From: CAVSWT01 sp963746735
GTDB taxonomy: Bacteria; Bacteroidota; Ignavibacteria; Ignavibacteriales; Ignavibacteriaceae
Direction: 5' to 3'
Assembly: GCA_963746735.1 (NCBI GenBank)
Contig: CAVVCO010000022.1
Coordinates: 1 to 64,000 of the forward strand
Length of the DNA stretch: 64,000 bases
A model generated the notes under the pieces. It had not been told where the DNA came from. It did no database searches and worked only from the letters and a program-made list of their open reading frames with translations. Within the stretch, counting starts at the first letter, position 1; each line of letters begins with the position of its first letter. The position numbers and the translations under genes are program-made. Below, piece by piece: positions 54,777 through 64,000 of this stretch.

Positions 54777-57224
54777 TCATTTCTTCTTAGTACTTCCCTT
54801 TTTCGATTTTGTAGCTGCTTTTTTTACTGTAGTCTTTTTTGCAGATGATTTCTTTTCAGCCGGTTTCTTCTCTTCTTTTACTTCAGTTTTTTTCGGGGAT
54901 GATTTTGCAAATCTGCCTTTTTTCTCCGGGGCTTCTTCAACTAGTTTTACCGTATCTTCATAAGTTAAGCTGGCTGCCTCAACACCTTTAGGTATTCTTA
55001 CATTCTTTTTCCCTGCTTTAATATATGGTCCCCAGCGTCCATTTAAAACTTGAATTTCAGGATCTTGCTCAAATGATTTTATAAGTTTTTCTGCATCTTT
55101 TATTCTTTTATCCTGAATCACTTGAATTGAAGTGTCAATGTCAATTGTATGCGGATCATATAATTTTCCAAGCGAATAAAATTTACCGTCATGCCTAACA
55201 TATGGCCCGAAACGCCCAATTGCGGCAACAACTACATGTCCTTCAAATTCTCCGACATCTCTTGGAAGCTTAAATAATTCTAATGCTTCTTCTAATGTAA
55301 TATTCTCTAATTTTTGTGTATTTCTTAATCCGGCATATTCAGGTTTTTCATCAGGATTATTTAAATCTGTAAGTTGAGCAACAGCACCAAATCTTGCCAT
55401 ACGTACAGAAATCTGTTTTCCTGTTTTGGGATCTGTTCCAAGAATTCTTTCACCATATACGCGTTCACTTGTTTCAATAGTTTCATCCACACGTTTTTTA
55501 AATGGATAATAAAATTCCCTAAGCATTTCATGCCAATCGATAGCACCATTTGCAACTTCATCTAATTCATCTTCAACATGAGCCGTAAATTTATAGTCCA
55601 TAATGCGAGGGAAATTTTCCAGCAGAAAATCATTTACAAGCATCGCTATATCTGCTGGGTAAAGTTTTCCTTTTTCTGCCCCGGTAATTTCAGTGCGCTT
55701 TTCTTTAATAATATTTTTGTGACCATTAAGAATCAAAACCCTGTAATCTCTTTCATTACCCATCCGCTCTTCTTTTACAATGTAGCCGCGCTTCTGAATT
55801 GTGCTAATAGTAGGTGCGTAAGTTGACGGCCTGCCAATTCCAAGTTCTTCTAAGCGCTTAACAAGACTTGCTTCAGTGTATCTTGCCGGAGGCCGTGTGA
55901 ACCTTTCCATTGCTGTTATATTTTCAGCATCAAGTTTTTCACCAATTTTAAGAGGTGGTAAAATTCCGGAATCATCTTTTTCAGCATCATCTTCATCACT
56001 TGACTCTAGATAGACTTTTAAGAATCCATCAAACATTATCACTTCGCCTTTTGCTACAAATTGTTCATTCGTGTTTGAAATATTGATCTTCGCGGTTGTT
56101 CTTTCAATTTCAGCGTCACTCATCTGAGAAGCAATAGCACGTTTCCAAATTAAGTCATACAAAGCCTGCTCATCTTTCGTGCCTTCGATCTTCTCCGCTT
56201 CAAAATATGTTGGACGAATTGCTTCGTGTGCTTCTTGTGCAGTAGCAGATTTAGTTTTAAATCTTCTTACGTTTGAATATTTGTCACCATACTCCTTTTT
56301 TATCTGATCTTCTGCAGCTTTAATTGCATCTTCAGATAAATTAACTGAATCAGTTCGCATATATGTTATCTTGCCTGCTTCATAAAGTTTTTGCGCAATT
56401 AGCATTGTACGGCCAACGGAATAACGAAGTTTTCTGCTTGCTTCCTGTTGTAGAGTTGAAGTTGTAAATGGCGCAGAAGGTGTTTTTTTAACAGGCTTTT
56501 TTTCAAGGCTATCAATTGTAAATTCAGCATTAATACATTTATTTAAAAACTCATTCGCTTCATCTTCAGTTTGAAACTTCTTAGGAAGTTCAGCTTTAAG
56601 GTTGTACTTATTTCTCTTTTCATCCTCAACAATAAAATTAGCCGTTACTCTAAATTGAGATTCAGAATTGAAAGCATCAATTTCTCTTTCACGTTCAACA
56701 ATTAATCTTACGGCAACAGACTGTACTCTTCCGGCAGAAAGTTTTGGCCTAACTTTTTTCCATAAAACCGGGGATAGATCAAAACCAACTATTCTATCAA
56801 GAATTCTTCTAGCTTGCTGTGCTTCTACCAAATTTATATCAATGTCTCTTGGATTTTCAATCGCTCTTAGAATAGCTTTTTTTGTAATTTCATGGAAAAC
56901 AATTCTTCGTGTTTTCTTTGGTTCAAGTTCTAATACTTCTTTTAAATGCCAGGAAATTGCCTCTCCTTCGCGGTCTTCATCCGATGCCAGCCAAACCAAT
57001 TCAGAATCGGCAGCGAATTTTTTCAATTGCTTAATTACATCCTTTTTGTCGGGAGAAATTATATAAAAAGGTTTGAAATTATTTTCAATGTCTATTCCCT
57101 TTTCCTTCTTCTCCAAATCTCTAACGTGGCCATAACTGGACATCACTAAATAATCTTTGCCGAGAAATCCTTCAATCGTTTTTGCTTTTGCCGGTGACTC
57201 AACTATAACTAAGTTCTTACTCAT
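54777..57224 (-). CDS. topA: DNA topoisomerase I (type IA)
   Basis: 815 residues. TOPRIM domain NLVIVESPAKAKTIEGFLG with the DxDxEGE motif in LASDEDREGEAISWHL; RRILDRIVGFDLSPVLW and LSAGRVQSVAVRLI; catalytic Tyr in KITYMRTDSVNLS; EAIRPT. The C-terminal third has no Cys zinc ribbons; instead it has TOPRIM_C-type repeats (RFGPYVRHDGKFYSL, GRWGPYIKAGKKNVRIP), as in Bacteroidota-type enzymes, followed by a Lys-rich tail (KKTTVKKAATKSKK) for DNA contact. Relaxes negative supercoils. Confidence 0.97.
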   Translation of the reverse strand: MSKNLVIVESPAKAKTIEGFLGKDYLVMSSYGHVRDLEKKEKGIDIENNFKPFYIISPDKKDVIKQLKKFAADSELVWLASDEDREGEAISWHLKEVLELEPKKTRRIVFHEITKKAILRAIENPRDIDINLVEAQQARRILDRIVGFDLSPVLWKKVRPKLSAGRVQSVAVRLIVEREREIDAFNSESQFRVTANFIVEDEKRNKYNLKAELPKKFQTEDEANEFLNKCINAEFTIDSLEKKPVKKTPSAPFTTSTLQQEASRKLRYSVGRTMLIAQKLYEAGKITYMRTDSVNLSEDAIKAAEDQIKKEYGDKYSNVRRFKTKSATAQEAHEAIRPTYFEAEKIEGTKDEQALYDLIWKRAIASQMSDAEIERTTAKINISNTNEQFVAKGEVIMFDGFLKVYLESSDEDDAEKDDSGILPPLKIGEKLDAENITAMERFTRPPARYTEASLVKRLEELGIGRPSTYAPTISTIQKRGYIVKEERMGNERDYRVLILNGHKNIIKEKRTEITGAEKGKLYPADIAMLVNDFLLENFPRIMDYKFTAHVEDELDEVANGAIDWHEMLREFYYPFKKRVDETIETSERVYGERILGTDPKTGKQISVRMARFGAVAQLTDLNNPDEKPEYAGLRNTQKLENITLEEALELFKLPRDVGEFEGHVVVAAIGRFGPYVRHDGKFYSLGKLYDPHTIDIDTSIQVIQDKRIKDAEKLIKSFEQDPEIQVLNGRWGPYIKAGKKNVRIPKGVEAASLTYEDTVKLVEEAPEKKGRFAKSSPKKTEVKEEKKPAEKKSSAKKTTVKKAATKSKKGSTKKK

Positions 57225-57538
57225 TTTTACTCAATATATGATTTTTCTACAAACTGATTTATAAATTAGGGCGCTAATTTAAGGTAATTTTTTACTTACA
57301 ATCAAATTATTCTTAATTGACTCATAAGTATAATTACAAATAAATGGAGACATAAAAAGAAGTTAGGGAGAGAAAATAAAAATAATCTATTTTATATCTA
57401 CTAAAAAAATAGTTTGATATGTATAAAATTTATTCATAGTTTCTATTAATATTTTTTAAGATTATTACTAAAAAATGCAAACTAAATAGGGGTCCAATAA
57501 AAACAATTTCATCTACAAATTTTTCACGGGGTTAAAGT
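57225..57538. other. Divergent intergenic region
   Basis: 314 bases between topA and a secreted protein gene; both promoters must lie here. Nothing else recognised. Confidence 0.5.
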
Positions 57539-60389
57539 ATGAAAAAGAATTCTGTATTAACAGTAGTTTTATTCCTTCTGTTTTCATCTTCTTTTATAAT
57601 TTCTCAAGATTCTCCTGCCGGATATCAAAATCAAATTAAAAGTGCTATCCTTAATTCAAATAATATTACAACTATATTATATAATTATGGTTCGATTGGT
57701 AAACCAAATATATTAAGTAATATTGCAGATTTTGTTTGGGACAGTCTTGGTTACATGTTTGAATTCGGTCCAATTGCAGCAGGCGAAGTTGTAAATGATA
57801 AAGGAGTTATACTTCATATAACAGATGATTCATTTATACTTTCATCACAAGGTGATTATAGTCCAGATGGCACACAAAAATGGGGATGGCTGCCGGACAG
57901 CGGTTATGCAAATCCCAATCAAAATGAGATTGCTACAAAAAAGAATCCATCGTCATGGCCAAGCAGTTGGACTCATTGGCCTGAGTTTGAAGGTGATAGT
58001 TTACTAAATACCGCGGATGAAGCTTATTATGTAATGAATGATTATTCAAATGAAAAATTTGCATATTACCCCTTCCCTACTGACACAACAAAACGAGGGC
58101 TTGGACTTAAAAGCTGAAGTAAAAGTTTTTCAATTCGGCGGCTCTTTAAAAGATGCTTTGATTATAAAATATAAAATTACAAATGAAAGCTCGAAAGATA
58201 TTAATAAACTTTATTTTGGATTTCAGGGGGATCCACACATTGGCGGAAGCTCTGATTATGGGGACGACCGCGCACATGTTTATTTCAATAAAAATATTTC
58301 TGATCCAAATTCGTTTGCAAATAATACAATTTATATGTGGGATGCTGATGGAGTTGGGGCGTTTAGGAAGACCGGCCTACTGGTTATCTTAGGTTTTAGA
58401 TTTTTAGACACACCAAGAAATATTGGATTGAGTTCATTGCACATTGCCCCTTACACAAATTCACTTCCGAATGTACCTAAAAATTCGGAACTGATGTGGC
58501 AATGGTTAAGCGGAACAATCGATTCAAGTTCTGAGCTATATTCTCAAGCAGGTGATAATATAATAAACTTTGGGACAGGTGCTTTCAGCCTAAATTCAGG
58601 AGAAACAAAATATGTAACTCTCGCAATATTTTTAGCTCATGATTATGCAGGCATGTTAAAGAATTCTGTTTACCTTTACTGGAATCATTACTGGCCGGAT
58701 ATTTCTTCCGATACTTCTGCCAGTGGAGGAACAAACACATATAAAATTAGTTCTCCAGTCATTCCAACTTACGACGGAATAAGTGGGAAAGTTAATATCA
58801 CTTGGGATTATTCCGGCTCTGATGTTAATGCTAAAACTATAATTGAATATTCTTCTGATTTCGGGAAAAATTGGAATATACTGACATCGGATGTAGACGC
58901 TTCTGCAAATACATTTGTATGGAATACAGAAAATTACAGAGATGGTGTAAATTATCTACTAAGACTTATTGCTTATAATCCAAGTGATAAACGACAATAC
59001 TATTATTCAGTTGGACACAGAAGATTTACTATAAATAATAGTGTGAATGCCCAACCGGAATTGCAGCTTTATTCACAATTGAAAGACACAACTATTACTC
59101 AAAAATTTATTAATCTTTCATGGCTGATGGAAGATGCAGATAATTCCAATCTAACAACTCAAATAGGATACTCTTTCGATAAAAAAGGCCCTTACACCAG
59201 CATATATGATAGCACAACATTAACTGGAAATAACTTTTACAATTGGAATATTAGTCAGATGCCAAATAGCAGTTCTTATTATATAAAGGTAACCGTAGAT
59301 GATGGGAATACCGATACAACTTTAATCACTGGTCCATTCGCCATAAATTATTGGCAAACGAATGATGCAGCAAACAATATGCTTCATGTACATGGTTATG
59401 CAACTCCTAAGTTTAATGTTCAAATAACTGATTCGAGTAAGATCACAACAGATACTTATGAAATAACTTTTAATGATGATAATTCATCAGCTAAAACATT
59501 CAGTATAAAAGATGTGGTAAATAATAAAGATTTCATTACTAATTACCCATTAACCGATAGTACTTCAACGCCGGAATTTGATGGAATTAAACTTACTATA
59601 TTAGATTCTCCGAATAATATTGATACTAATAAAACAACATTTAATGACCCAGTTTTAAATCATACTGTATCATTTATGTATCCACCTGAAATTGGTCAAC
59701 GCATTGCCTTGCCATCTGATTGGGAAATTATTTGGAATAATCTGGATACTACTTATGATGGAAATTGGCTCTATCCAGGTGATACTGTAATAAATCACAT
59801 AGGCAAACCTACTATCACTCCCTTTAGAATTTATGACATTACAAATAACCAATTTGTTCATGCTACTTATTTAATTTTTGAAAGATACATTTCGACAAGA
59901 AATCAAATATGGAATTGGAATGAAGCAATAGTATTAAGGCCAACAAATGCCACAGACGCAACAACGACTTACGAATTAAAATTCGATTTCAGTCAAGGCC
60001 CGTTGCCTGGTGAAGGTGATACTTTATATATAATTACACATAAGACTATTACTTCAAATGATGTTTTCCGGTTTGCAATTGGGAATAATAAAGTTGTTGT
60101 TAGTGCAAATGACAAAAATATTCCAACAAAATATCAATTAAGCCAGAACTACCCTAATCCTTTCAATCCAACTACGACCATAAATTATCAATTAGAAAAA
60201 ACCGGATTTGTTAGTTTAAAAGTTTACAACGTACTCGGTCAAGAAGTTACTTCATTAATTAATGAAGTAAAAAGTCCAGGAAAGTATAACGTTGTTTTTA
60301 ATGCTTCAAACCTGGCGAGCGGTGTTTACATTTATAGATTAACTATAAATAATTTTGTCGCTGTTAAGAAAATGGAATTGATAAAATAA
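57539..60389 (+). CDS. Secreted protein with type IX sorting domain, frameshifted
   Basis: About 949 residues after repair. Signal peptide MKKNSVLTVVLFLLFSSSF. The N-terminal part (FEFGPIAAGEVVNDKGVILH, PSSWPSSWTHWPEFEGDS, TTKRGLGLK) stops at 58117. The other frame continues AEVKVFQFGGSLKDALIIKY and KITNESSKDINKLYFGFQ. Deleting one A of the four at 58109-58112 joins them as GLGLKAEVKVFQF. The middle has Fn3-like sandwiches (ISGKVNITWDYSGSDV, YLLRLIAYNPSDK). It ends NYPNPFNPTTTINYQL and KKMELIK. The N-terminal domain is known to me only from similar Ignavibacteria-type secreted proteins; the function is unknown. Confidence 0.85.
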
Positions 60390-60408
60390 TTATTTCAGTA
60401 TGTTAAAA

Positions 60409-60437
60409 GTGAGGTTCATCTCAGAGATGAGCCTTAC
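60409..60437 (+). terminator. Terminator of the 57539-60389 gene
   Basis: GTGAGGTTCATCTC-A-GAGATGAGCCTTAC forms a 14-bp stem with two G-T pairs, 20 nt after the stop. Its outer half resembles the palindromes at 41181 and 61208. Confidence 0.7.
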
Positions 60438-60496
60438 ATATTAAACCTCAATAAAGATAATGTTTTAATTTTTTTTAACTAAAAGGAATCATTTAT

Positions 60497-61183
60497 ATGA
60501 AAAATATCAAATTCAAAAAAGTAATTTTATTTATAACTGCCTTATCTATTTTAACAATTATTTTAAACGGCTGTGTTGCTTCAAGCAGCTATTACAGCGG
60601 GCGTACATTGGAAAAAGGTAAGTTTGCTATTTCTGCAAGTGCTGATGATATAATTATTAAAGATGCAAAATCTTCAAATACAAGCATTGGCATTTCAAAA
60701 GATTTGCCTTTTGCTCCTTCGGTTGGTTTTGCAATTGGATTACCTTTGCAGTTTGAAACCGGTGTACGCTGGTATCCGCCAAAATTTATTGAATTATCTT
60801 TACGAGACCAGGTTACTCCCAGAGTATTCGATATGTTTGATGCAAGTGTAGATTTTAATTATGCCGGTTTAATCGGGGCATATTCTTATATAAAGTACGG
60901 TGCAACAGTAAGTAAAAATATACATGAGTTTGAACCTTTTGTGCATTATTACCTTTATCATTCAGTTGGGAAAATGGTTGGTTCGGGCTCGGATTCTTTT
61001 GATGGATTTATATCTAATCTTACCACCGAGCTTATTAATAATAGCCGCACAGTTGGTTTCGGGATTGGAATTCCTATCAGCAAAATAAAAATCTTCCCTG
61101 AAGCTGATTATCAATATTTCAATAATAACTTTGCAAATGGCCTTTGGCATTTTGGAATTGGAATGAGGATTTATACGAATTAA
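60497..61183 (+). CDS. Outer-membrane-type lipoprotein, unknown function
   Basis: 228 residues. Lipoprotein signal ending LTIILNGC (lipobox LNGC, Cys about residue 26). The mature part has alternating hydrophobic strands (SVGFAIGLPLQFETGVRWYP, NYAGLIGAYSYIKYGATV, TVGFGIGIPISKIKIFPEAD) and ends with an aromatic strand WHFGIGMRIYTN, like a small outer-membrane beta-barrel of eight or so strands. Lipidated barrels are uncommon. Preceded by AAAAGGA. Flanked on both sides by palindromic terminators, so it is a single-gene unit. Confidence 0.8.
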   Translation: MKNIKFKKVILFITALSILTIILNGCVASSSYYSGRTLEKGKFAISASADDIIIKDAKSSNTSIGISKDLPFAPSVGFAIGLPLQFETGVRWYPPKFIELSLRDQVTPRVFDMFDASVDFNYAGLIGAYSYIKYGATVSKNIHEFEPFVHYYLYHSVGKMVGSGSDSFDGFISNLTTELINNSRTVGFGIGIPISKIKIFPEADYQYFNNNFANGLWHFGIGMRIYTN

Positions 61184-61207
61184 AATTAAATTAAATTTAA
61201 ACTCTGC

Positions 61208-61240
61208 AAGTGAGGCTCACCTTTAAGGTGAACCTCACTT
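61208..61240 (+). terminator. Terminator of the lipoprotein gene
   Basis: AAGTGAGG/CCTCACTT and TCACCTT-T-AAGGTGA separated by one C-A mismatch, followed by TTTTATC, 25 nt after the stop. Best-formed member of the palindrome family. Confidence 0.8.
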
Positions 61241-61398
61241 TTATCTAAAAAATATTGTAAGTTAATTAACCTTCTTTCAGTTACAACTCATTTATTTTCA
61301 TCGCCGCTCAAACATTTTTTTTTAATTATAGTTTTTATATCACTAATTTTGCGTTTAAAAAAACGGAGTACAAAATCGAAAAAGAGAGTTCTCTTCCC

Positions 61399-62319
61399 GT
61401 GATTGAAGTAAAGAATGTACATAAATCTTTTAAGACGGTTAAAGCTGTAAATGGTGTAAATCTAAAAATAAATAAAGCGCAGTTCACTGCCTTGCTCGGC
61501 CCAAACGGTGCAGGCAAAACTACTTTAGTGGAAATGATTGAAGGCATTCAAAAACCGGATGACGGTGAAATATTAATCATGGGCAAAAAGTGGAAAGGCA
61601 ATGAAGATGAGCTTCATCATGCAATCGGGCTTTCATTACAGGAAACAAGATTTATGGATAAGCTCACAGTTGAAGAAACATTAAATCTTTTCGCCAGCTT
61701 TTATGAATTGAAAAAAGATAGAATTGAAGAGGTAATAAATCTTATTGATCTTAATGTTAAAAGAAAATCATACACAGTAAATCTATCCGGCGGACAAAGA
61801 CAAAAGCTGGCAATAGGAATTGCTCTTCTTAATAATCCTAAAATATTATTGCTTGATGAGCCAACTACCGGGCTTGATCCTAATGCACGAAGAGAAATTT
61901 GGTCTATTCTTCTAAAGTTGAAAGTGCAAGCACAAACTTCAATGATTCTTACAACTCATTACATGGAAGAAGCTGAACAACTTTGTGATTATATTATCTT
62001 CATTGACAAAGGGAAAATTTTAATGGAAGGCAGCCGCGAGTCAATCTTGAATGGAAGCAGTGAGAAAATAATTGAGTTTTCACTTGAAGGAGATTATCAC
62101 AAAACTAGTTCTTTAATTAAGAATGATTCTAATTTCAAAATAGAGTGGGATGATGCAAATAGAAATGGAATTATTGTTTTAAATAATTTTGATAAAGAAT
62201 TACCAGAATTTTTAAATTACTTAAAATCAAAAAATATTCAGCTTAAAAATTTTGAAAGCCGAAAAAAAACTCTAGATGACCTATTCACATCATTAACGGG
62301 AAGACATCTTGATGAGTAA
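61399..62319 (+). CDS. ABC-2 exporter ATP-binding protein
   Basis: 306 residues from a GTG at 61399. Walker A LGPNGAGKTTLVEM, Q-loop LSLQETRFMDKLTVEETLN, signature NLSGGQRQKLAIGIALL, Walker B ILLLDEPTTGLDPNARR, H-loop TTHYMEEAEQL. The drug/polysaccharide-type extension (about 220-306) ends KTLDDLFTSLTGRHLDE, as in ABC-2 efflux ATPases (NodI/DrrA group). Overlaps the permease start by 8 nt. Exports a drug, lipid or similar; substrate not predictable. Confidence 0.93.
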   Translation: MIEVKNVHKSFKTVKAVNGVNLKINKAQFTALLGPNGAGKTTLVEMIEGIQKPDDGEILIMGKKWKGNEDELHHAIGLSLQETRFMDKLTVEETLNLFASFYELKKDRIEEVINLIDLNVKRKSYTVNLSGGQRQKLAIGIALLNNPKILLLDEPTTGLDPNARREIWSILLKLKVQAQTSMILTTHYMEEAEQLCDYIIFIDKGKILMEGSRESILNGSSEKIIEFSLEGDYHKTSSLIKNDSNFKIEWDDANRNGIIVLNNFDKELPEFLNYLKSKNIQLKNFESRKKTLDDLFTSLTGRHLDE

Positions 62320-63448
62320 CGTTTTTAAAAAGCAGCAATTATTTGCTTTGTTTATCGTTCATGCTAAAATTATAATGCGCGAACCGTCGGTTTTATTTTG
62401 GGGAATAGTCTTCCCTATTCTTATGGCTCTTGGACTTGGATTGGCTTTCACTCAAAAGAAAGAAGTAGTGCATAACATTGCAATAGTTCAAAATCAAAAA
62501 GATAATTCGGAAAATAGAATCAATAAATTTGAAGCATTTCTTCAGAATAAAACAAATAAAATAAAAAGTGGAAACGAAAATAAATTAGTTTACAGGCTCA
62601 TCATTAAGGATGACAAATTAGGTAATTCTATTTATAATTTTCAAAGGGATGGTTGGAAAGATGCAATTGTTCAATTGAAGCGCGGCGAAATAAGTTTAAT
62701 TATTGAAGAAACTGATGGGAATATAAAATATCATTTTGATCCTGTAAATCCCGACGCTCATTTAACATATCTTAGTCTTTCAGCAATTATTAATAATGTA
62801 AACACAGTTAATAATAATAGTGAAAGTATTGAACCACTTACATTGCAAGGAACACGCTATATTGATTTTTTAATTCCAGGCCTAATCGCAATGGGAATTA
62901 TGATGTCTTCTGTTTGGGGACTTGGTTATGGAATTATTGAAACAAGAAATAAAAAGCTTTTAAGAAGAATGATTGCTACACCGATGAGAAAATCTTATTT
63001 CCTCATTTCGTTAATCTCTGTAAGATTGATTATGAATTTTGTTGAAGCTGTTCTTTTGTTTCTATTTTCATATTTCGTTTTTGGAATTACAATTCAAGGA
63101 AATATTACTGCTCTTATATTAATTTTTATTGCCGGCAGTATAGGCTTTGCCGGAATTGCTATTATGATTGCCTCAAGGACTTCAAACACTGAAGTCGGTA
63201 ACGGTTTAATTAATGCAGTTATTACACCAATGATTGTGTTATCTGGAATATTCTTCAGTTATCATAATTTCCCGGATTGGGCAATAAGATTTATAAAAAT
63301 TCTTCCCTTAACATTGCTTGCAGATGGAGTAAGAAGCATTTTTATAGAAGGTGCCGGTTTTGCTGAAACTGCACTTCCCTTTTTTGTGTTGGTTTCGATG
63401 GGAATAATCTTTTTTGCCGTCGGGCTAAAAACATTTAAATGGCATTAA
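62312..63448 (+). CDS. ABC-2 type exporter permease
   Basis: 378 residues from the ATG at 62312, inside the end of the ATPase gene. First helix VLFWGIVFPILMALGLGLAF, a large extracytoplasmic loop (about 50-180), then five helices with YIDFLIPGLIAMGIMMSSVWG, NKKLLRRMIATPMRKSYFL and GNGLINAVITPMIVLSGIFF before FPDWAIRFIKILPLTLLADGVRSI, the ABC-2 membrane signature. Pairs with the ATPase to form the exporter. Confidence 0.92.
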   Translation: MSNVFKKQQLFALFIVHAKIIMREPSVLFWGIVFPILMALGLGLAFTQKKEVVHNIAIVQNQKDNSENRINKFEAFLQNKTNKIKSGNENKLVYRLIIKDDKLGNSIYNFQRDGWKDAIVQLKRGEISLIIEETDGNIKYHFDPVNPDAHLTYLSLSAIINNVNTVNNNSESIEPLTLQGTRYIDFLIPGLIAMGIMMSSVWGLGYGIIETRNKKLLRRMIATPMRKSYFLISLISVRLIMNFVEAVLLFLFSYFVFGITIQGNITALILIFIAGSIGFAGIAIMIASRTSNTEVGNGLINAVITPMIVLSGIFFSYHNFPDWAIRFIKILPLTLLADGVRSIFIEGAGFAETALPFFVLVSMGIIFFAVGLKTFKWH

Positions 63449-63450
63449 AT

Positions 63451-63579
63451 CTAATGCATTCTTAAAATAAATCCACCTTTATGATATTGATATTCCCCAC
63501 GGTTTTTATATCTTACAAGAGTTAGCAGCCCTGCAAAAATCAATAATAATATTACTCTAATTTGAAGAGTTAAAACCAT
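63451..63579 (-). CDS. Possible small membrane protein
   Basis: 42 codons from an ATG at 63579: a hydrophobic stretch (VILLLIFAGLLTLV) then a basic tail (RYKNRGEYQYHKGGF). No good ribosome binding site. Tail to tail with the ABC permease. The sharp hydrophobic-then-basic layout is like small membrane peptides, but it may be a chance frame. Confidence 0.3.
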   Translation of the reverse strand: MVLTLQIRVILLLIFAGLLTLVRYKNRGEYQYHKGGFILRMH

Positions 63580-63740
63580 TTAGCTTAAATTTCATCATAA
63601 AAATAAAGTTATTCAGAAATTCTGTTTACATAATTTTTTGATTAAATTTATGCAATAATATTATGGGTTACTATGTTTGAATATTTTTTGCCTCTAAAAA
63701 GAAGTTTAATTTGATTTTACTTGATACAAATAAACACTAA

Positions 63741-64000
63741 ATGACTCCCTTAATTGTTTTTCTAATCATTTTAATTTTAGGTTACGTAAGCACAAACCTG
63801 GTATTTAAAAAAATACAAAGCCGGTTTTACGTCCCATCCGGCATTGAATATATTTTTTTAGGAATATTAATTGGCCCGTCATTTTCAAACTGGATTACTA
63901 AAACCTTCCAGATAAATTACCCTGAAATAATTACTCACGATATTTTACTTCAGCTTAGCCCGGGAATTTCTGCTGCAATTGGATTTGTTGGCTTGGCTTA
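63741..64000 (+). CDS. Membrane protein, possible cation:proton antiporter, 3' end outside window
   Basis: 86 codons from an ATG at 63741 to the window edge. Helix 1 TPLIVFLIILILGYVSTNLV; then VPSGIEYIFLGILIGPSFSN and LQLSPGISAAIGFVGLA, which resemble the first helices of Kef/NhaP-like antiporters (short helix, LGxxxGP, then LxPxxxxxxGxxGL). Too short to be firm. Separated from the ABC exporter by about 290 nt. Confidence 0.55.
   Translation, partial: MTPLIVFLIILILGYVSTNLVFKKIQSRFYVPSGIEYIFLGILIGPSFSNWITKTFQINYPEIITHDILLQLSPGISAAIGFVGLA

Overview
The window is AT-rich DNA from a Gram-negative bacterium, most likely of the Ignavibacteria/Chlorobi side of the Bacteroidota-Chlorobi group. The main clue is a set of secreted proteins ending in a type IX secretion (Por) sorting domain that opens with NYPNPFNPST. 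Other clues are outer-membrane lipoproteins, KDO and heptose (LPS) genes, Lol-type transporter genes, and two copies of fused-subunit 2-oxoacid:ferredoxin oxidoreductase. The affiliation is inferred from these features; no database search was possible.

Layout. 1-4532 (minus) holds two secreted surface proteins, the first running off the left edge and the second broken by two frameshifts. 5112-9405 (minus) has two paralogous periplasmic-TPR sensor histidine kinases. 9824-16282 has a fosmidomycin-resistance-type MFS exporter, then an envelope cluster: two GT9 glycosyltransferases, ispE, a peptidoglycan amidase lipoprotein, LD-carboxypeptidase and kdsC. 16377-23932 is an arginine operon, argC-argJ-argB-argD-argR-argG-argH, preceded by one perfect and one near-perfect ARG box next to a sigma70-like promoter. 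23935-26777 (minus) has a small unknown protein, the CrcB/DUF190 fluoride pair, a class I/II aminotransferase and a 54-residue zinc-ribbon membrane protein. 26892-31719 (minus) has two more sorting-domain proteins, one a DUF3160 protein with four frameshifts. 32223-34542 has an RRM RNA-binding protein, a structured palindromic element and a 611-residue uncharacterised protein with conserved-looking cysteines.

34815-35760 (minus) is a tRNA cluster: Glu, His, Arg and Pro, interleaved with four decayed tRNA copies. In each decayed copy exactly the 17-nt anticodon arm has been exchanged for a palindromic arm of the type TCCCG-loop-CGGGA. This is the most unusual structure in the window.

35886-39070 encodes two LolC/E-like permeases and LolD. 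39147-41078 (minus) is a double-MerR regulator with a DUF6051-like hydrolase under a 46-bp inverted-repeat operator. 41226-43739 (minus) has nrnA and pepA. 43860-46751 and 51543-54418 (minus) are the two korA-korB pairs, the first frameshifted in korA. Between them are a LamG/P-domain secreted protein, an AraC-type regulator, an AHSA1 protein and a YdeI-family protein. 54777-57224 (minus) is topA. 57539-61183 has another sorting-domain protein (one frameshift) and a lipoprotein. 61399-63448 is an ABC-2 exporter pair, and an antiporter-like membrane protein runs off the right edge.

Eleven reading-frame breaks occur in seven genes. Seven of them are explained by a run of four A/T where three are needed, a pattern that suggests homopolymer sequencing or assembly errors, although four in one gene could also be real decay. 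Two ATG/GTG starts given here differ from the longest possible frame where a Shine-Dalgarno site or the family N-terminus argued for a shorter protein.
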